This document shows, one piece after another, positions 11,221 through 22,611 of a DNA stretch of 64,000 bases (the stretch's first letter is position 1; every line of letters starts with the position of its first letter). Under the pieces are notes generated by a model that worked only from the letters and a program-made list of their open reading frames with translations, had not been told where the DNA came from and did not search any database. The DNA comes from Nymphaea colorata (lineage: Eukaryota; Streptophyta; Magnoliopsida; Nymphaeales; Nymphaeaceae), in NCBI RefSeq assembly GCF_008831285.2, contig NC_045146.1, positions 7,698,972-7,762,971 on the forward strand, written 5' to 3'. Made by a program: the position numbers and the translations under genes.

Positions 11221-11965
11221 GGCTAGTAAATTTCTCCTTTTTCTTTTGGTTCATATGGATTTGTGTTTATTCTCGTTGTAATAGTAATTGGATTTAGATT
11301 CCCTTTTCTTTTATCTTTCACTCTATGCAGTATGTGGGTACAGTCTTCTTTACAAAGTTGGTTGTTTGGTGATAAGCATGCATTGTGCCCTTCTAGAATC
11401 TTTTTCTCACCATCTTTTCACTGAGGGTGAAGTTTCTACTTGAACCTTAGTTTTTCTTTCCTTTTCATTCCCGTTAGATTCTATTTGATGCAACGACATA
11501 TACTGCAGACGTTCAAAACTTATAGTGACATTACATTGCAAGGAAGGATTACCCTTTAAAAGAGAAGAAATCTACGACGAAAGGAGAGACAGCTCTGGGA
11601 TTTTGTTATTTAGACAAGCTTTCTACTTTTCAATATTTGAAAATTAAAGAGAATTTGTAGGTCTTTCTTTCTTTTATATTACTGCTTTTATGGATACACT
11701 TGCAGGGCTACTTTATTGTATTTTTTATCGATTGAAAACTCCATTATAATGGATATTTCTCTTACTCCTGATAACACCATAATTTACTTGTCATTTTCCA
11801 GTCCAATATTTAACTTTTCAATTTTGTAATTTTAAAAATCATTTGGTATTTTGCTGCCTACCTTCCATAACCTTTTTTTTATTAATGTGGTTTTCTTTTT
11901 GTGGATGAGGCATCCTCATCTTAGGATAAAAATTTTAGAACGGCAGAAACTTTAACCATCCATGA
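11221..11965. other. No gene identified
   Basis: T-rich DNA without supported frames, RNA genes or element ends. Confidence 0.4.
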
Positions 11966-11970
11966 GCTTA

Positions 11971-12122
11971 GAGCATGCCCAGTTTTAGTTTTGGGGATTC
12001 TTAAATATCAAGTCTCCCTGAGATGGTGAATTTTGTAGATGTTGACCTAGTTAGTTTTAGACTTAAAAACGTAAGCAATCTATTTTTTTTATCCTAAAAC
12101 CAATACCTCCAACATGCATCTC
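11971..12122. mobile_element. Candidate short MITE
   Basis: The left end GAGCATGCCCAG and the right end (reverse complement GAGATGCATGTTGG) resemble the GAGCAT-type ends of small plant MITEs. TTA-containing sequence flanks both sides, but the register is off by one base. About 150 bp, non-coding. The terminal match is imperfect, so this is tentative. Confidence 0.4.
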
Positions 12123-12709
12123 TTTACAGTAGTACTTAATACCTACAACTCAGAATGGGAATTTTGGATCAAGGATTTGCTTTCATTATGAGAAGCAATG
12201 AGACCAGCTTCATGAATATCAAATATCTAACTTTAATACATGAGAAATAGTGTTCCACCTCTCTCTTTCTCCCGAGGATGGGCAACTTAATTTATAGTTA
12301 TGATTTGAAGACAAAAAGCACCCAACTCGTTAAGAGTCAAAATATAGAGCTACTATTAATTAACACAAGTTACCATTCAAATTATGTCCAGCTCTCTAGT
12401 GTTGTTTGTTAACGACACTGCAGTTCACTAAAAACTCATTGACGACAAACGGGAAAGGAGAAAATATGTAAGGGAATATACTTTTCGTCAAAGTAGATCA
12501 ACCACACGAAATAAGTTGAATTTTCGTTAGAGTGATTGCTTCCACTTAAACTACAAAGCTGTATTCCAACTCAAAATCACTAGAAAGGGAAATATTACAT
12601 GTTGCAATCTATTAACAGAGCACTATATAATATCAACCAACAATTTCCCCTACATTCTTTCAAGATGAAGGGTCTTTCTCCAGCTCGAGTCAGGGAAGCA
12701 TACCAGTCA
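12123..12709. other. No gene identified
   Basis: AT-rich sequence preceding the hairpin at 12710. I could not recognise a promoter for that hairpin. Confidence 0.4.
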
Positions 12710-12810
12710 TTTGCTTCATGACTGTGATTCATAACTGCTATTTCCAAATCAGAGGCTGAAGTAGAAATAGCAAAAGCTTTTGGCGTTGTGAATCACAGTC
12801 ATGAAGCAAA
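12710..12810. ncRNA. Isolated 101-nt hairpin with perfect 22-bp arms, miRNA-precursor-like
   Basis: The left arm 12710-12731 (starts TTTGCTTCATGACTGTGA) and right arm 12789-12810 are exact reverse complements over 22 nt. A second inner pairing (GCTATTTC with GAAATAGC, 12763-12771) lies between them, leaving a short loop. The 22-nt perfect outer duplex and about 100-nt total length fit a plant MIRNA or a small-RNA-producing fold-back. The arm does not match any conserved miRNA family I can recall. Alternatives are a small inverted-duplication scar or a MITE core. The transcribed strand is unknown. Confidence 0.45.
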
Positions 12811-13134
12811 AGGTATAAGTGATAGTCATACGGTTTCAAGCTTTCACTGTCCTTAAAAGTGATTGATAGCAAAAGTTTTTGTTCGAAGCCACATCGACGA
12901 GCCCTTTCCTCTTGGTGTTTATATCACATAGGCAGTTTGGTCCTTGAACCATGGACTTGCAACGTCAGTCCAATATATTGACATCAAGAACAAACTTGCG
13001 GGTTGCTTTATATGCCCTTTAAATCACTCGTCTCAAGTTGAGGTCAACAAAAGAACATCTAGTTAGGCCCTTAATCTTCATTGGCATGGAATAGATTTCT
13101 CAATAGTTCCATTTAATTTGTCAATCAAGTTGGC

Positions 13135-13139
<5 letters not shown>
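12811..13139. other. No gene identified
   Basis: Intergenic DNA between the hairpin and an (AT)n array; no supported feature. Confidence 0.4.

Positions 13140-13202
<63 letters not shown>
13140..13202. repeat. (AT)n microsatellite
   Basis: About 62 bp of uninterrupted AT dinucleotides. Confidence 0.95.
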
Positions 13203-13204
<2 letters not shown>

Positions 13205-13576
13205 AAATTACGTAGTTATCAGAGCTTCCTATATCAAACTTTGGCAAAAATCATCAGGGTCATTGGTTCTAATGAAATTAGATTATTGAAATTAGGTTGT
13301 AGATGTAGAAACATACTGTTTTTCCAAGAGTTTAAATAACTCTTCAGTCTTAAAAGAATGGGAGAAAAAGAAATAGGAAAAGGAAAACAAATGAGTTTCC
13401 TTAAACAAAAACCTTTGTCACTTTTGAGGGGTATTTTGGACTCTTGAAAAAGCTAAATCTTCATCTTTTGATGATTTTGGAATCAACCACTTAAATGATT
13501 CTCATCAAGCCTAGTAGATGAGAGACTCAGTTATTTTCATATATAAAGAAAATTGAAATCAATCATCCACCACTAA

Positions 13577-13578
13577 GC

Positions 13579-13647
<69 letters not shown>

Positions 13648-13649
13648 GA
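13577..13649. repeat. Palindromic compound microsatellite (CT)n(AT)n(AG)n
   Basis: CCTCTCTCTC leads into about 52 bp of AT repeats, ending in GAGAGAGG. The whole block is nearly its own reverse complement and could extrude a long hairpin. Confidence 0.9.
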
Positions 13650-14480
13650 ATTAAAATAAACAGGCTACCATTGTGGCTGAATGGTTATTTTTTTATTTTG
13701 TGTTGCCAGAAAATGACTCAAAAAGTACATTCCATTTTTAAAATGGTAGTCAAACGATTGGTCATTGCAAATGCACCTTTTGCGATGGTTTTTAACAATA
13801 CAAGATAAAAACATAACCATCCGACCACATAAATGGCCAGCTTATGTATATATATATATATATATATATATAAAGCATGCCATTTCCATCTTCTTTCAAA
13901 AGCACAGTGGCAGCCCTAATCTGCCAGATAAACATAATATGTCAGCCATTAGTCATCTTGTCTAACCTCTCTCTCTCTCTCTCTCTCTCAATAATCGATA
14001 TCTATCTATCACTCCACACAACAACACGCAAATGTATCAAAAAAGAAAAAGGTGTCAAGTTACATGGGAAAGAGAGGTTGGACGGCAGCTAAAATTGTGC
14101 AAAATTTGAAGGAGAATTCAAAGTAACCAGCCCTAGTACTCCAGGTTAATAAAAAAAATCAGATTTGAACATACGCCCACTCTTCCAGACCAGCCTCCCG
14201 ACGGATTTAGAACATGGAATGAACAGTATTCATCACTTTATTGCAACGAGTACAATGTAGCAGCTGAAGCATGTGGCCAACAGAGAACTCAGCCATTAAT
14301 TGTTAAAGGCGCTTAATTGAGAGGAACCCCAGGCTCTCAAACAAAGGACTTAACTAGGAGTGCTGTTAAAGAACAAAGATGCCAACTAATGAAGTGTCAA
14401 AAACTTGTACAATTTTCATGTTTTACATGAAAACTCCAACAGAACTTTTATTGGTCACAGGAGAGGGCTCCACAACTTGA
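13650..14480. other. Downstream flank of the invertase gene
   Basis: No gene. Contains a short (TA)n run at 13847-13873 and a (CT)n run at about 13968-13990. The part near 14480 may include the end of the invertase 3' untranslated region; no polyadenylation site can be assigned confidently. Confidence 0.4.
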
Positions 14481-14719
14481 ACATTTCATGCTTTCAAAAC
14501 ATTAGGCTTTACAATGTAAAATTGGACATGTACACTCAATACAGATAAGAGCACAGACATATAACAAACATTTCTAAAGTAAGCAATTAAATTTGTTGAC
14601 TTGGTAAAGAAAAGGGGCTGTTGCCTGGCTTCTGGTTGTGCTGCAGAGATAGGCGAGCCATCAGAGATCAGAATAAACTTCTGACCACACACACAAGAAA
14701 AACTTGCCATTAGTAAGAC

Positions 14720-16319
14720 TCAGCAATTAAATGTGGTTGACCTAACAAGCGTGGACTTTTGCTTCTCCTCCTCAAGTGAGACTATACCAAGATGCGATGG
14801 ATCTTCAAGCATCATCTTGGAGACCAAATAACCTGCAACTGACCAGGTTTGAAATTTGCGTGACTGTTTGCCAACATATCGACCAGTTTTACCATCATAA
14901 TACTCTGGCCAACCATCACGACAAATCCTGCTCTCAGCCAGTTCAAGAGCCCTTTTTGCTATATGCGGTCGCCCAGTTTTAATGCATGCAGCTGTGAGTG
15001 ACCATAAAAGAACTGCAGAAACAAGGTTCCCATTAGATGAAATTGTGAATCTCGTTATGAAAAAGAGAATAAGCTTTGTGCTTAAGTTGCAAGCATTTTG
15101 GTAAAAAATTATATTGCAGACTAGTGAATAAAAAAATTTCAAAGACAGGAGGCATATTGAGGCACTTAAAAGAAAATATTGGGATCTACATATTGAAGCA
15201 TAACTAGGTGTAAGTATCAAATATCTCAATATAAAAAATTCAAGGGAATAATTAAGTTGTAAGTTGTAACTAGTTCATTTCCACAATTCCACCCTATGAA
15301 GTTTTTTTTTAAAAAAAAAAAAATTAACCAACCTAAACTAATTTAGTTTTAGAGAGGGAAATCTAATACCGAATCTAGAATCTAACTATTTATGATAAGT
15401 TGCTGACAAGACCAGACTAGCTTGAAGTCAAAAATTAAGTAAAATTAGAATTTAGAGCCTAGTAAATTTCCCAGATCAGGTTCTCGTTAGGAATCAAGTA
15501 AAATGCTAATATTAACTGAATCGAACCCTAGTAATCACATCACTCAATCAGATGCAAATACGTAAAGCACCATGGGTGGAACTAGGAGATACATGAATCT
15601 AATAGAGAGATGCTTTCAGGAGAAGGTGCAAGAAACTTCGCTTGTGAAACATAAGACTCTTGCTACCAAAGTCATAAATGTCCTTATTGCCTCTAGCTGT
15701 TCCCTTAAAATGAGACTATGAGGATCTGCTATGGAGCCATAGGTTCAGTTGCATGGAAATGTAAACTGATTATATTGCACAAAAACTTCACAATCAAAAG
15801 AGCCATCAGAACAAATAGCGACTGGAACATATGCTATTGGCTGTCCTGTGTTTCTAATACTAAAGTGCTGTTCAATTTTTCCAGCTCTGATACATCTTTC
15901 TTTTGCTATCACTTGCAGGCTTGCAGCTATGAATTCCAATTCCAGTGTATATGCTAATTGCTGGTCTTCAATAATCCGTAGATTGTATTTTTAAATCCAA
16001 CTGAAGGCAATGTCTAAATCAGCTATTAGGAAAAAATGTACAATTATATATGAAAGAGTGGATGTTTAGTTGAATGATAATCTTGCATATGCAATCATGG
16101 GTTAAAAGTTAAAACCAAAATGCCTTCAAGGACTTCAGCAGAATGCATCTAAATGTCCAACACAAACAGAAGGAGCGTCCATTCATATCCTTGTTCCTTC
16201 ATCTGTAGGCTGTTGCATGTTTATACCATTTGGTGTTGGTCTGGTAGGAATATGCTTGCATGTCTGGGAATGCATGGAAGAGAAACACACACACACACAC
16301 ACAGAGAGGGAGAGAGAGA

Positions 16320-16355
<36 letters not shown>

Positions 16356-19300
16356 GCACTAACCTGGCCAAGAACCACCATTATGATAACTCCATCTTGT
16401 GTTTTTAGGATCACAGCCTGTGACTATACGCCATTCATGACTCTCTAAGGCTGGGTAGGAAACCTTAAGGGGCATTTCCCCAACAAGCTCCTCCCATCTC
16501 TCCTCAATAAGATCCATTATGGCCTTGGATTGTTCACTAGTAGCTAATGATGATAAAATTGCCATGCAATTTCCCAAAGCAAACCATCTGAAGTCCATTC
16601 TGGCTGGACTGACATTTCCAATGAAGTAACCACCATTTGTTGGCATGAAATCAAATATCCAATCTGGGATTGATTCGGGATTGACATTGAACTTGTTAAC
16701 TGCAGTATGAGAGTACTCTTCCATCTTATAGCGATAAATATTGTTTAGTTTTTGAAAATCAAGCCAGAAATAATTACGTAAATGATATCTGAGAGCACGT
16801 AATCTTTTGTCAATCATCCCGATAAATCCTTCCCCACCACCTTCAGCCCTCAAAAGCCGACGGGCACATCTTAGTGCCATAAAGAACAATGCTTGTATCT
16901 CAATAGGATAACCATAAATGCCCTGGAAAAAAAAAACACAAAAAAGTGAATTATAAAGATATGACGATAAGAAGAATCAAAATCCAATATACCACATTCA
17001 AAGATTCTTTGAAATAATAAAATAATGATAATAAATGCCTGGAATGCTAGATCCGACAGATAAACCTGTAAATTCTTAAAAAAATTAAATTGGCGTCTTC
17101 TTTTATTGTCCATGAGTCACAGAGAACTAGTACATTAGCATTAGTGAAATTGAAAGGACAACATTGAGTTAGGCAGCATTATAATATAATTACGTTGTAA
17201 CTAATAGCCATACAGTAGGCAATTTGCCCATGATTTAAAATTCTAATTAGAAAATTAGGCCAAAAAGGGCAGATAACCATCAGTCATATACCTGAAATTG
17301 GAGGATACTACTATTCCTAATCCAAGGAGAAGCATCCAGATCTATGTCACAAGGATGTAGGCATGGGTGCAGCACAGATCTATGTTGCTATTTCCTCAAA
17401 AACATTTGTTTATTGTCTATATTTATAAAATATAAAATTACTAAACAAAAGTTACCAAAATATACTTAAAAAAAGATATGCGAGTCTGCGGTGTCCAAGC
17501 CACGTCCCATACCCACACCCTTGTCCAGCCGTACCCACACAGTCTCTGGTGCCCTTCCAGCAGTACCCGTGTGACGTAGATCAAGAGGTAATATATTAAG
17601 CCAAAGTCAAGCTTATGCGGTAGAATTGCGAAAAAAGTTTGAGCGGCTGGTTCTCTCAAACTTTTATTGTCGCTTCATGGAAAGAGAAATAGCACAGCCG
17701 ACATAATTCCTTTCAAACAAACAAAAGAAAAAGGTTTAAACAGATTGCCATTTCACAAACTTCAATTGCTAGGCTGGCAATCAAGGTACTTAATAGCAAT
17801 GTGCATTTCAAAAGTACACACTCAAGGAATATAACAAGTATTCTATATTCACAAATGAGAAAATGATCCCAAGAAATGTTTTTCTGCATTCAAATATGTC
17901 AATCACCAATCAGAATCATAGATAGTAGTAAGGTATATAACAGCCAAAGGCATCAACAACGTGCTAGGGATGTCTAAGGAAAATTTACAAAAAAAAAACC
18001 CAAGATATTGTGGGGTGGGGGGGGATTCAGTAGAAGTATGTTCAAGCTGGTTATGGAAAGAAAAAAGAAAGCATCACATTTTCTAGTTGTAGATCAAAAT
18101 AAATCGCGAAATGCTCACCATTCTACGATCAACCATACAACAGCCATCTGTACAAAGCAGCGTTGGAAAATTGTCGAATCCTTCAGAAAGGCAAAGTGAT
18201 AATATCAACCTCATTCCTGTTTGGCAATCAGGCATCTCAGATAGAGAATAGTCTCCTGTAGCTTTTGTGTAAGCGTTCAGCATGATTATCCACCAAAACC
18301 CAGAATCAACTGGTGCAACTCTTCCAATAGCACTTCCTCCAAAGTCAGCAATTGTTGCCTCTGTACCTCTTGCTGGATTGTGGAGAATCTTGAAACTTGC
18401 TGGCATAACCCCTTGACCAAGAGTGAAGCAGTCAACATGCTTCACCAACGACTGGAGTCCAAGAGTCCTTAAAAGAAAATTTTTTACTATTGCTGGTTCC
18501 TTATTCATCAAAAAAGCTAAACCACTTGGAACAAAATCACGGACAAATACCTAAAAAAAGGCAATGAGAAGTCAAAATCTGTACTAACTAAAAATAGGCA
18601 ACTCCAAAGAGTATGAGGTATTAAGCTTCAAGCTGAATCAAAATTTAAATATTAACAAATTAATATTTTCATCTTACAAATTCAATAAAACATTGTTTGT
18701 GGCAGATAAATGAGTAGTCATAGGACCTGATGGAGTAAGCATCATTTTGAGCTATTGCAACTAATGTCTAAACCATGCAATTACACGGATGTATCCTACA
18801 AATTGTGGAATAAAATAGTAAAAACGGATACAAAATTAGCCTTATGAATTAAATGAAAAGCAATAAAAAATCTTCTGCTCCTTGTATTTTTTTTTTTTAA
18901 TTTTTGCATTACCCTTAAAGTGAATGAAAACCAGTTGGAGGGAACACGGAACCTTAATATATACCAAAAAAATGATCAATGAAACCTTGAATGGCCCATA
19001 ACTAAATATGTTTACCTATCATCAGATTAACTAAGCAATTTAATGAACCTATCATATAATTTTTTATTTTTACTCTTAGTCTGCAGTGAGCTTGACATCA
19101 GTTGTTCATTGACGTAGGGCAGCAGATAAAGTGATGTTGTTAAAAACTTGCTAATCTTGTGCCGAGCCATTCTTCTAAAGAACAAGAAAAGAGAGAAAGA
19201 GGTTTTTACTTGCAAGCATTCCCCATACATTAACAAGCAAAACCTTAAACCTCCTTCTAAGTTAATAAATATGTCAATTTGCATACATCATACCAACATA

Positions 19301-19866
19301 AGGATTCACATCGTTGACAATGGGCTGAAGAGTATTAAAGAAAACAAGAAAAGAAAAACGAATGTATGTTCTATATGCATATATACAGAAAAATCAATGC
19401 AAAGAAGAGTATAATGTATACACACCTGATCATAATTCAGGGTATCATCAGATAGATCCAGTGCAGCAACTGTTCCCACCATATTCCCTTGAAAATAGAC
19501 AATGGACTTTCTCAATGTTTCCCAAGCCTCAACCACCATAGGGTTTTGATTCAAGGAAGCATGACAACCCCAGGATGCGCTTGGAGTTAATTGTTTGCAT
19601 GCGCTTGGAGTTAATTGTTTGCTTGGCGACGCTACAATTTCAGTTGATCCTGCGGTTTTCAAGCTTTCTAGAAACTGGGGTCCAGCAGAATCATTTTGGT
19701 TAACAAACTCCCCCATCATGGAGTCCTCACACGACCGTTGACGATCAATTTGGTATGGCCTTCTCTCCCTCAGTTTCGGTGAGTCGGTGGCTGCATTTTC
19801 TATGGCATTAAAAATTGTCTGAAAATCTGACCGATCTGCTTCCTTTTGTAGATCTGATGACGACAT
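14720..19866 (-). CDS. CINV: Neutral/alkaline invertase (GH100), cytosolic-type, four exons
   Basis: Hydrolyses sucrose to glucose and fructose at neutral to alkaline pH, feeding cytosolic hexose supply. Exons on the minus strand: 19866-19426, 18550-18119, 16922-16364 and 15012-14720, giving 1725 nt with stop and 574 residues, close to the usual 550-570. Junctions are GT-AG. GH100 motifs run in order: [14 protein letters not shown] at the exon 1/2 join, [18 protein letters not shown] (Asp about 229, candidate catalytic acid), [49 protein letters not shown] (Glu about 454, candidate second catalytic residue) and a C-terminal [10 protein letters not shown]. No plastid or mitochondrial transit peptide is evident, so the beta (cytosolic) clade is likely. 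Oddities: an 8-residue tandem duplication near residues 80-100, [11 protein letters not shown] where the recalled family has IADFGESAIGR, and a divergent N terminus. No internal stop. Confidence 0.95.
15013..16363 (-). other. Invertase intron 3 with (AC)n(AG)n microsatellite
   Basis: A 1351-bp intron with GT at its 5' end (16363) and AG at its 3' end (15013). It holds a compound microsatellite at 16286-16352: (AC)n followed by a long, slightly interrupted (AG)n within about 10 bp of the splice donor. No nested gene seen. Confidence 0.85.
16923..18118 (-). other. Invertase intron 2 with GC-richer insert
   Basis: A 1196-bp GT-AG intron. The segment 17485-17580 is GC-richer than its surroundings, with repeated CCCACAC/ACCCGTG words, and may be a transposon fragment. 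Otherwise AT-rich, with a G run at 18009-18025. Confidence 0.75.
18551..19425 (-). other. Invertase intron 1
   Basis: An 875-bp GT-AG intron, AT-rich, with no recognisable nested feature. Confidence 0.8.
19590..19637 (-). repeat. In-frame 24-bp tandem duplication in invertase exon 1
   Basis: Two near-identical 24-bp units encode KQLTPSAC and KQLTPSAS in the variable N-terminal region upstream of the catalytic domain. The unit is a multiple of three, so the frame is preserved. Confidence 0.85.
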
Positions 19867-19969
19867 ATTGACCTAAAGTCCTTCAAACCAACAAAGCCTC
19901 TGTTGGCAATTTGTAAGCCGAAGGTCGGCCTATTCCAGCAGCATCCACAAACTTACACCCGCGAGAATT

Positions 19970-20115
19970 AGTTCAGGGCATAGCAGTGAGATGGCCAGTC
20001 ACAGTTCGATTCCCGAGAGCATATTTCCTTGCACAAGAGGGTTGGGAAGGACCTATAAGGTTTTAGGGCCGCTTTCACGAGGATCAGGACTGGATTTTCT
20101 CGTTCGACTGTCAGA
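19970..20115 (+). mobile_element. SINE-like, tRNA-derived element (Au-type resemblance)
   Basis: GCATAGCAGTGAGATGG resembles a pol III A box, and GTTCGATTCCC about 35 bp later matches the B-box pattern. Downstream, GGACTGGATTTTCTCGTTCG resembles the 3' body of plant Au-type SINEs as recalled. It lies in the presumed 5' leader intron of the invertase gene, antisense to it. No target duplication located; limits approximate. Confidence 0.45.
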
Positions 20116-20900
20116 AAAACAAAATCCAAAGAAACAATGAATGGAAAGAGTGTTTAAAACAATCAATAACATGCACGCGCACAAGATTCAAAACGCATAA
20201 TCCATCTGATTGCTACCAATCAGAAAAAGGCGGCACCATAAACCAGAAGGGGCAAGGCAACTAAAACAAACACAAATTTACAGAGAAAACATCAAAAACC
20301 AGTCTTCTGAAGTAGAACAGAGCTAAAAATACGAACAGAAGTCCTAACCCCATGAAACGCCTCAAGCAAAAGAAGAGACCACGTATCAATTTCAAAAAGA
20401 AATCAAGACAAGGATGGAAAGAAAATTTAATCTCTTCGCAGCTCGTCAAATCAAGAGAACGAAGAACAACCGAATCCCATAAAGCACAGACACGAAGTAA
20501 AATGGAAAGGAAAAGCAGAGGAATTGTTCAATGGAAACAGTTCAGCATATATGGTTGAGTACCCGATCCAACAGTTAAAGAGAAACGCTCACGGGTATCC
20601 TCCGAGTGATTGGCAATCCAAAGGAGAGCAAAGAAAGACCATCGGCAAATCAGGTCCACGAGCTGCAGAGAAGAGATCGGATGCAAAATGATGAGAGAGA
20701 CAGGGAGAGATGATCGCATCGCCATGAGAATCGAACAGAGCTCCGCAATTTTACGCGTTTGCTTAAAATGGGGGCGTCGGAGTCGGAGAAACAAGCAACC
20801 ACCCTGTGGCCCTGCCTATTGTTTTTTGATACTGCATCAGAGTGGTTGCATGAGCCATTCGTTGCCAAGTGCCTCAAGTGAATGAAGGACGACGGAGTGC
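20116..20900 (-). promoter_or_regulatory. Probable invertase 5' leader exon and promoter region
   Basis: Minus-strand sequence just upstream of the invertase ATG shows an acceptor-like TTTAG, suggesting an intron in the untranslated leader. A CT-rich, GC-elevated stretch at about 20560-20800 is a plausible first non-coding exon. No TATA box can be placed with confidence. Inferred from position and composition only. Confidence 0.35.
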
Positions 20901-21373
20901 TACCGCCAGCACTGGAATCGAACGGCTAGTATTGTCTGTGAGAGGTGGAGGGTCACAACAGCTTCAGTTCTGAACCGTTGATTTTACCATATGTGACGGC
21001 TTGTCTTCATGCAAAGCCCGTGGTCACGTAAGCGCCTCCCTTAATTGCTGGCCGCTTGGATTGGATCGGGTCTGAGACAAAGTGGAACCGACTTATCTGT
21101 TTGGCACCCCTCGTATGTAGTAGGGGATCATCGGCTCCGGAAAAGGATCAGATAAGAAAAAGGGCGTGATCCAAAAGTATTTAGGTCCCAAGTCCGGGGC
21201 CCGAGTAGTGAATGGTTAGGACATTTTGTATTGGATATGTGTTCGCCTAGAGTTCTAACGAGGCACTAACACAGTTGGAGTCATGAAATATTAAAACATA
21301 GTATTTCATAAATTCATATAACACTGCGTTAGTATTTTTATTGTCAAATATCCTCTTATTGTCAAATGTCCCA
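20901..21373. other. Intergenic, no gene identified
   Basis: A moderately GC-rich patch (20900-21220) contains an 8-bp inverted pair CTTATCTG/CAGATAAG at about 21090-21170. No target duplication or coding region supports an element call. Confidence 0.35.
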
Positions 21374-21376
21374 TTA

Positions 21377-21541
21377 TGGTCTGTTTGGTAAATGTAATAA
21401 TATATAATTGTTTCATAAATATGGCTTAAAGATTAAGACAAGATTCATTATACACATTAAAAAGTGTTTGATGAATCTGCTCCAAATTTTAAAGCAGACT
21501 CATAAGACAATTACAAACTGTTTCATTTGCTAAACGTGCCC
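21377..21541. mobile_element. Small Tourist-like MITE, 165 bp
   Basis: Ends TGGTCTGTTTGGTAAATG and (reverse complement) GGGCACGTTTAGCAAATG agree at about 12 of 18 positions and keep the Harbinger GTTTGG/GTTTAG core. TTA trinucleotides flank both sides (21374-21376 and 21542-21544). AT-rich non-coding interior. The diverged ends suggest an older insertion than the one at 8916. Confidence 0.65.
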
Positions 21542-21544
21542 TTA

Positions 21545-22560
21545 GGATATGCTTTTAATTACTATGCCAAACATAACAACCTTAGTTTGTTTATTCCATG
21601 TTTTTCTTTTGTTTAAATATGAATTCATCGATGTGTATCAGGATAATCCAATGGCCTAAAGTCCCATATGGATTTCAACATATTCACACAAGAACATTTC
21701 ATGATCGGGTATATCTTGTCTAAACTTCATGCCCTTTAACCAACAATCATTGTGTTTAAATATTTCATATCAACATCCAATTAATAACTTTTGAAATTTG
21801 TAGATTAAAAGGAATTAGGACTCAAATTAGTTGAATCAGCCCTCGAATTGGCTAGGTTGGGTACAAATTGGTCGAGTCAGCGGTCAAATTGATCTCGGAA
21901 TTGGTCAAACCGGTTTTGAACCGGTCGAATTGTGCTCGGAACCGATTCATTCTGTTTGAACCAGCCAAATTAGGCTGGATTCAGTGTGTAGGAATTTGCC
22001 TCATTCACGACTCGTGTCCGGCTCACTGAATCCCCATTGGACTCGAGACTCGTGTCAAAACTCCTTGTGTCATTGTTTGACTCGCAACACATGTCCAAGT
22101 CGCAAAATTCATGTCGAACTTGGGACTCGTATCAGGCTTGTCGAATCAATGTCCAACTTGAGACTTTAGTTTGACTCATCTGATCTCTATTGGATCTGCA
22201 CTCGTGTCAAATTTACTAAATCGTGTCTCTCAAAAGGATTCGTGTATGATTCACCCTATGTTATGTCATACTCTTGTGCAGCATGTCTGACACGATGCGA
22301 CTCATATCTGGTTAGAGTGTATCACTAGTTTAGTTTTGAATGAACCGGCTGATTGAGTTCCTAACATAATCCACCAACCGAGTCAAAGACAAACTGAACT
22401 GAATTCCGTTCTGCCCGAACTAACCTCCTCGCCACAAGCACACTGCCCATAAAACCAAGAATGCCCTCAACTCGTCTGATTTTCATGATCGGTTCCAAAG
22501 ATAGCAGCATGGACACAGCCCATCTGATGCTCTAGAGCCTGGTTTAGAACCCAGCTTATA
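21545..22560. repeat. Degenerate GTCGAATTGG / ACTCGTGTC-type repetitive DNA
   Basis: From 21830 to 21960 the words AATTGGTC, GTCGAATT and ACCGGTT recur. From 22000 to 22320 ACTCGTGTC/GACTCG words recur at irregular spacing. No coding region. It resembles decayed tandem or retroelement non-coding DNA. Confidence 0.5.
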
Positions 22561-22569
22561 TAAAAACTA

Positions 22570-22611
22570 TATATATAAAAACACACACACACATATATAT
22601 ATATATATATG
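22570..22611. repeat. Compound microsatellite (AC)n(AT)n
   Basis: A short (AC)n run followed directly by (AT)n. Confidence 0.9.

Noticed and set aside
21085-21190. CTTATCTG/CAGATAAG inverted pair with a GTTTGGCACCCC word, possible transposon
   Set aside because: Only 8 bp of pairing and no target duplication.
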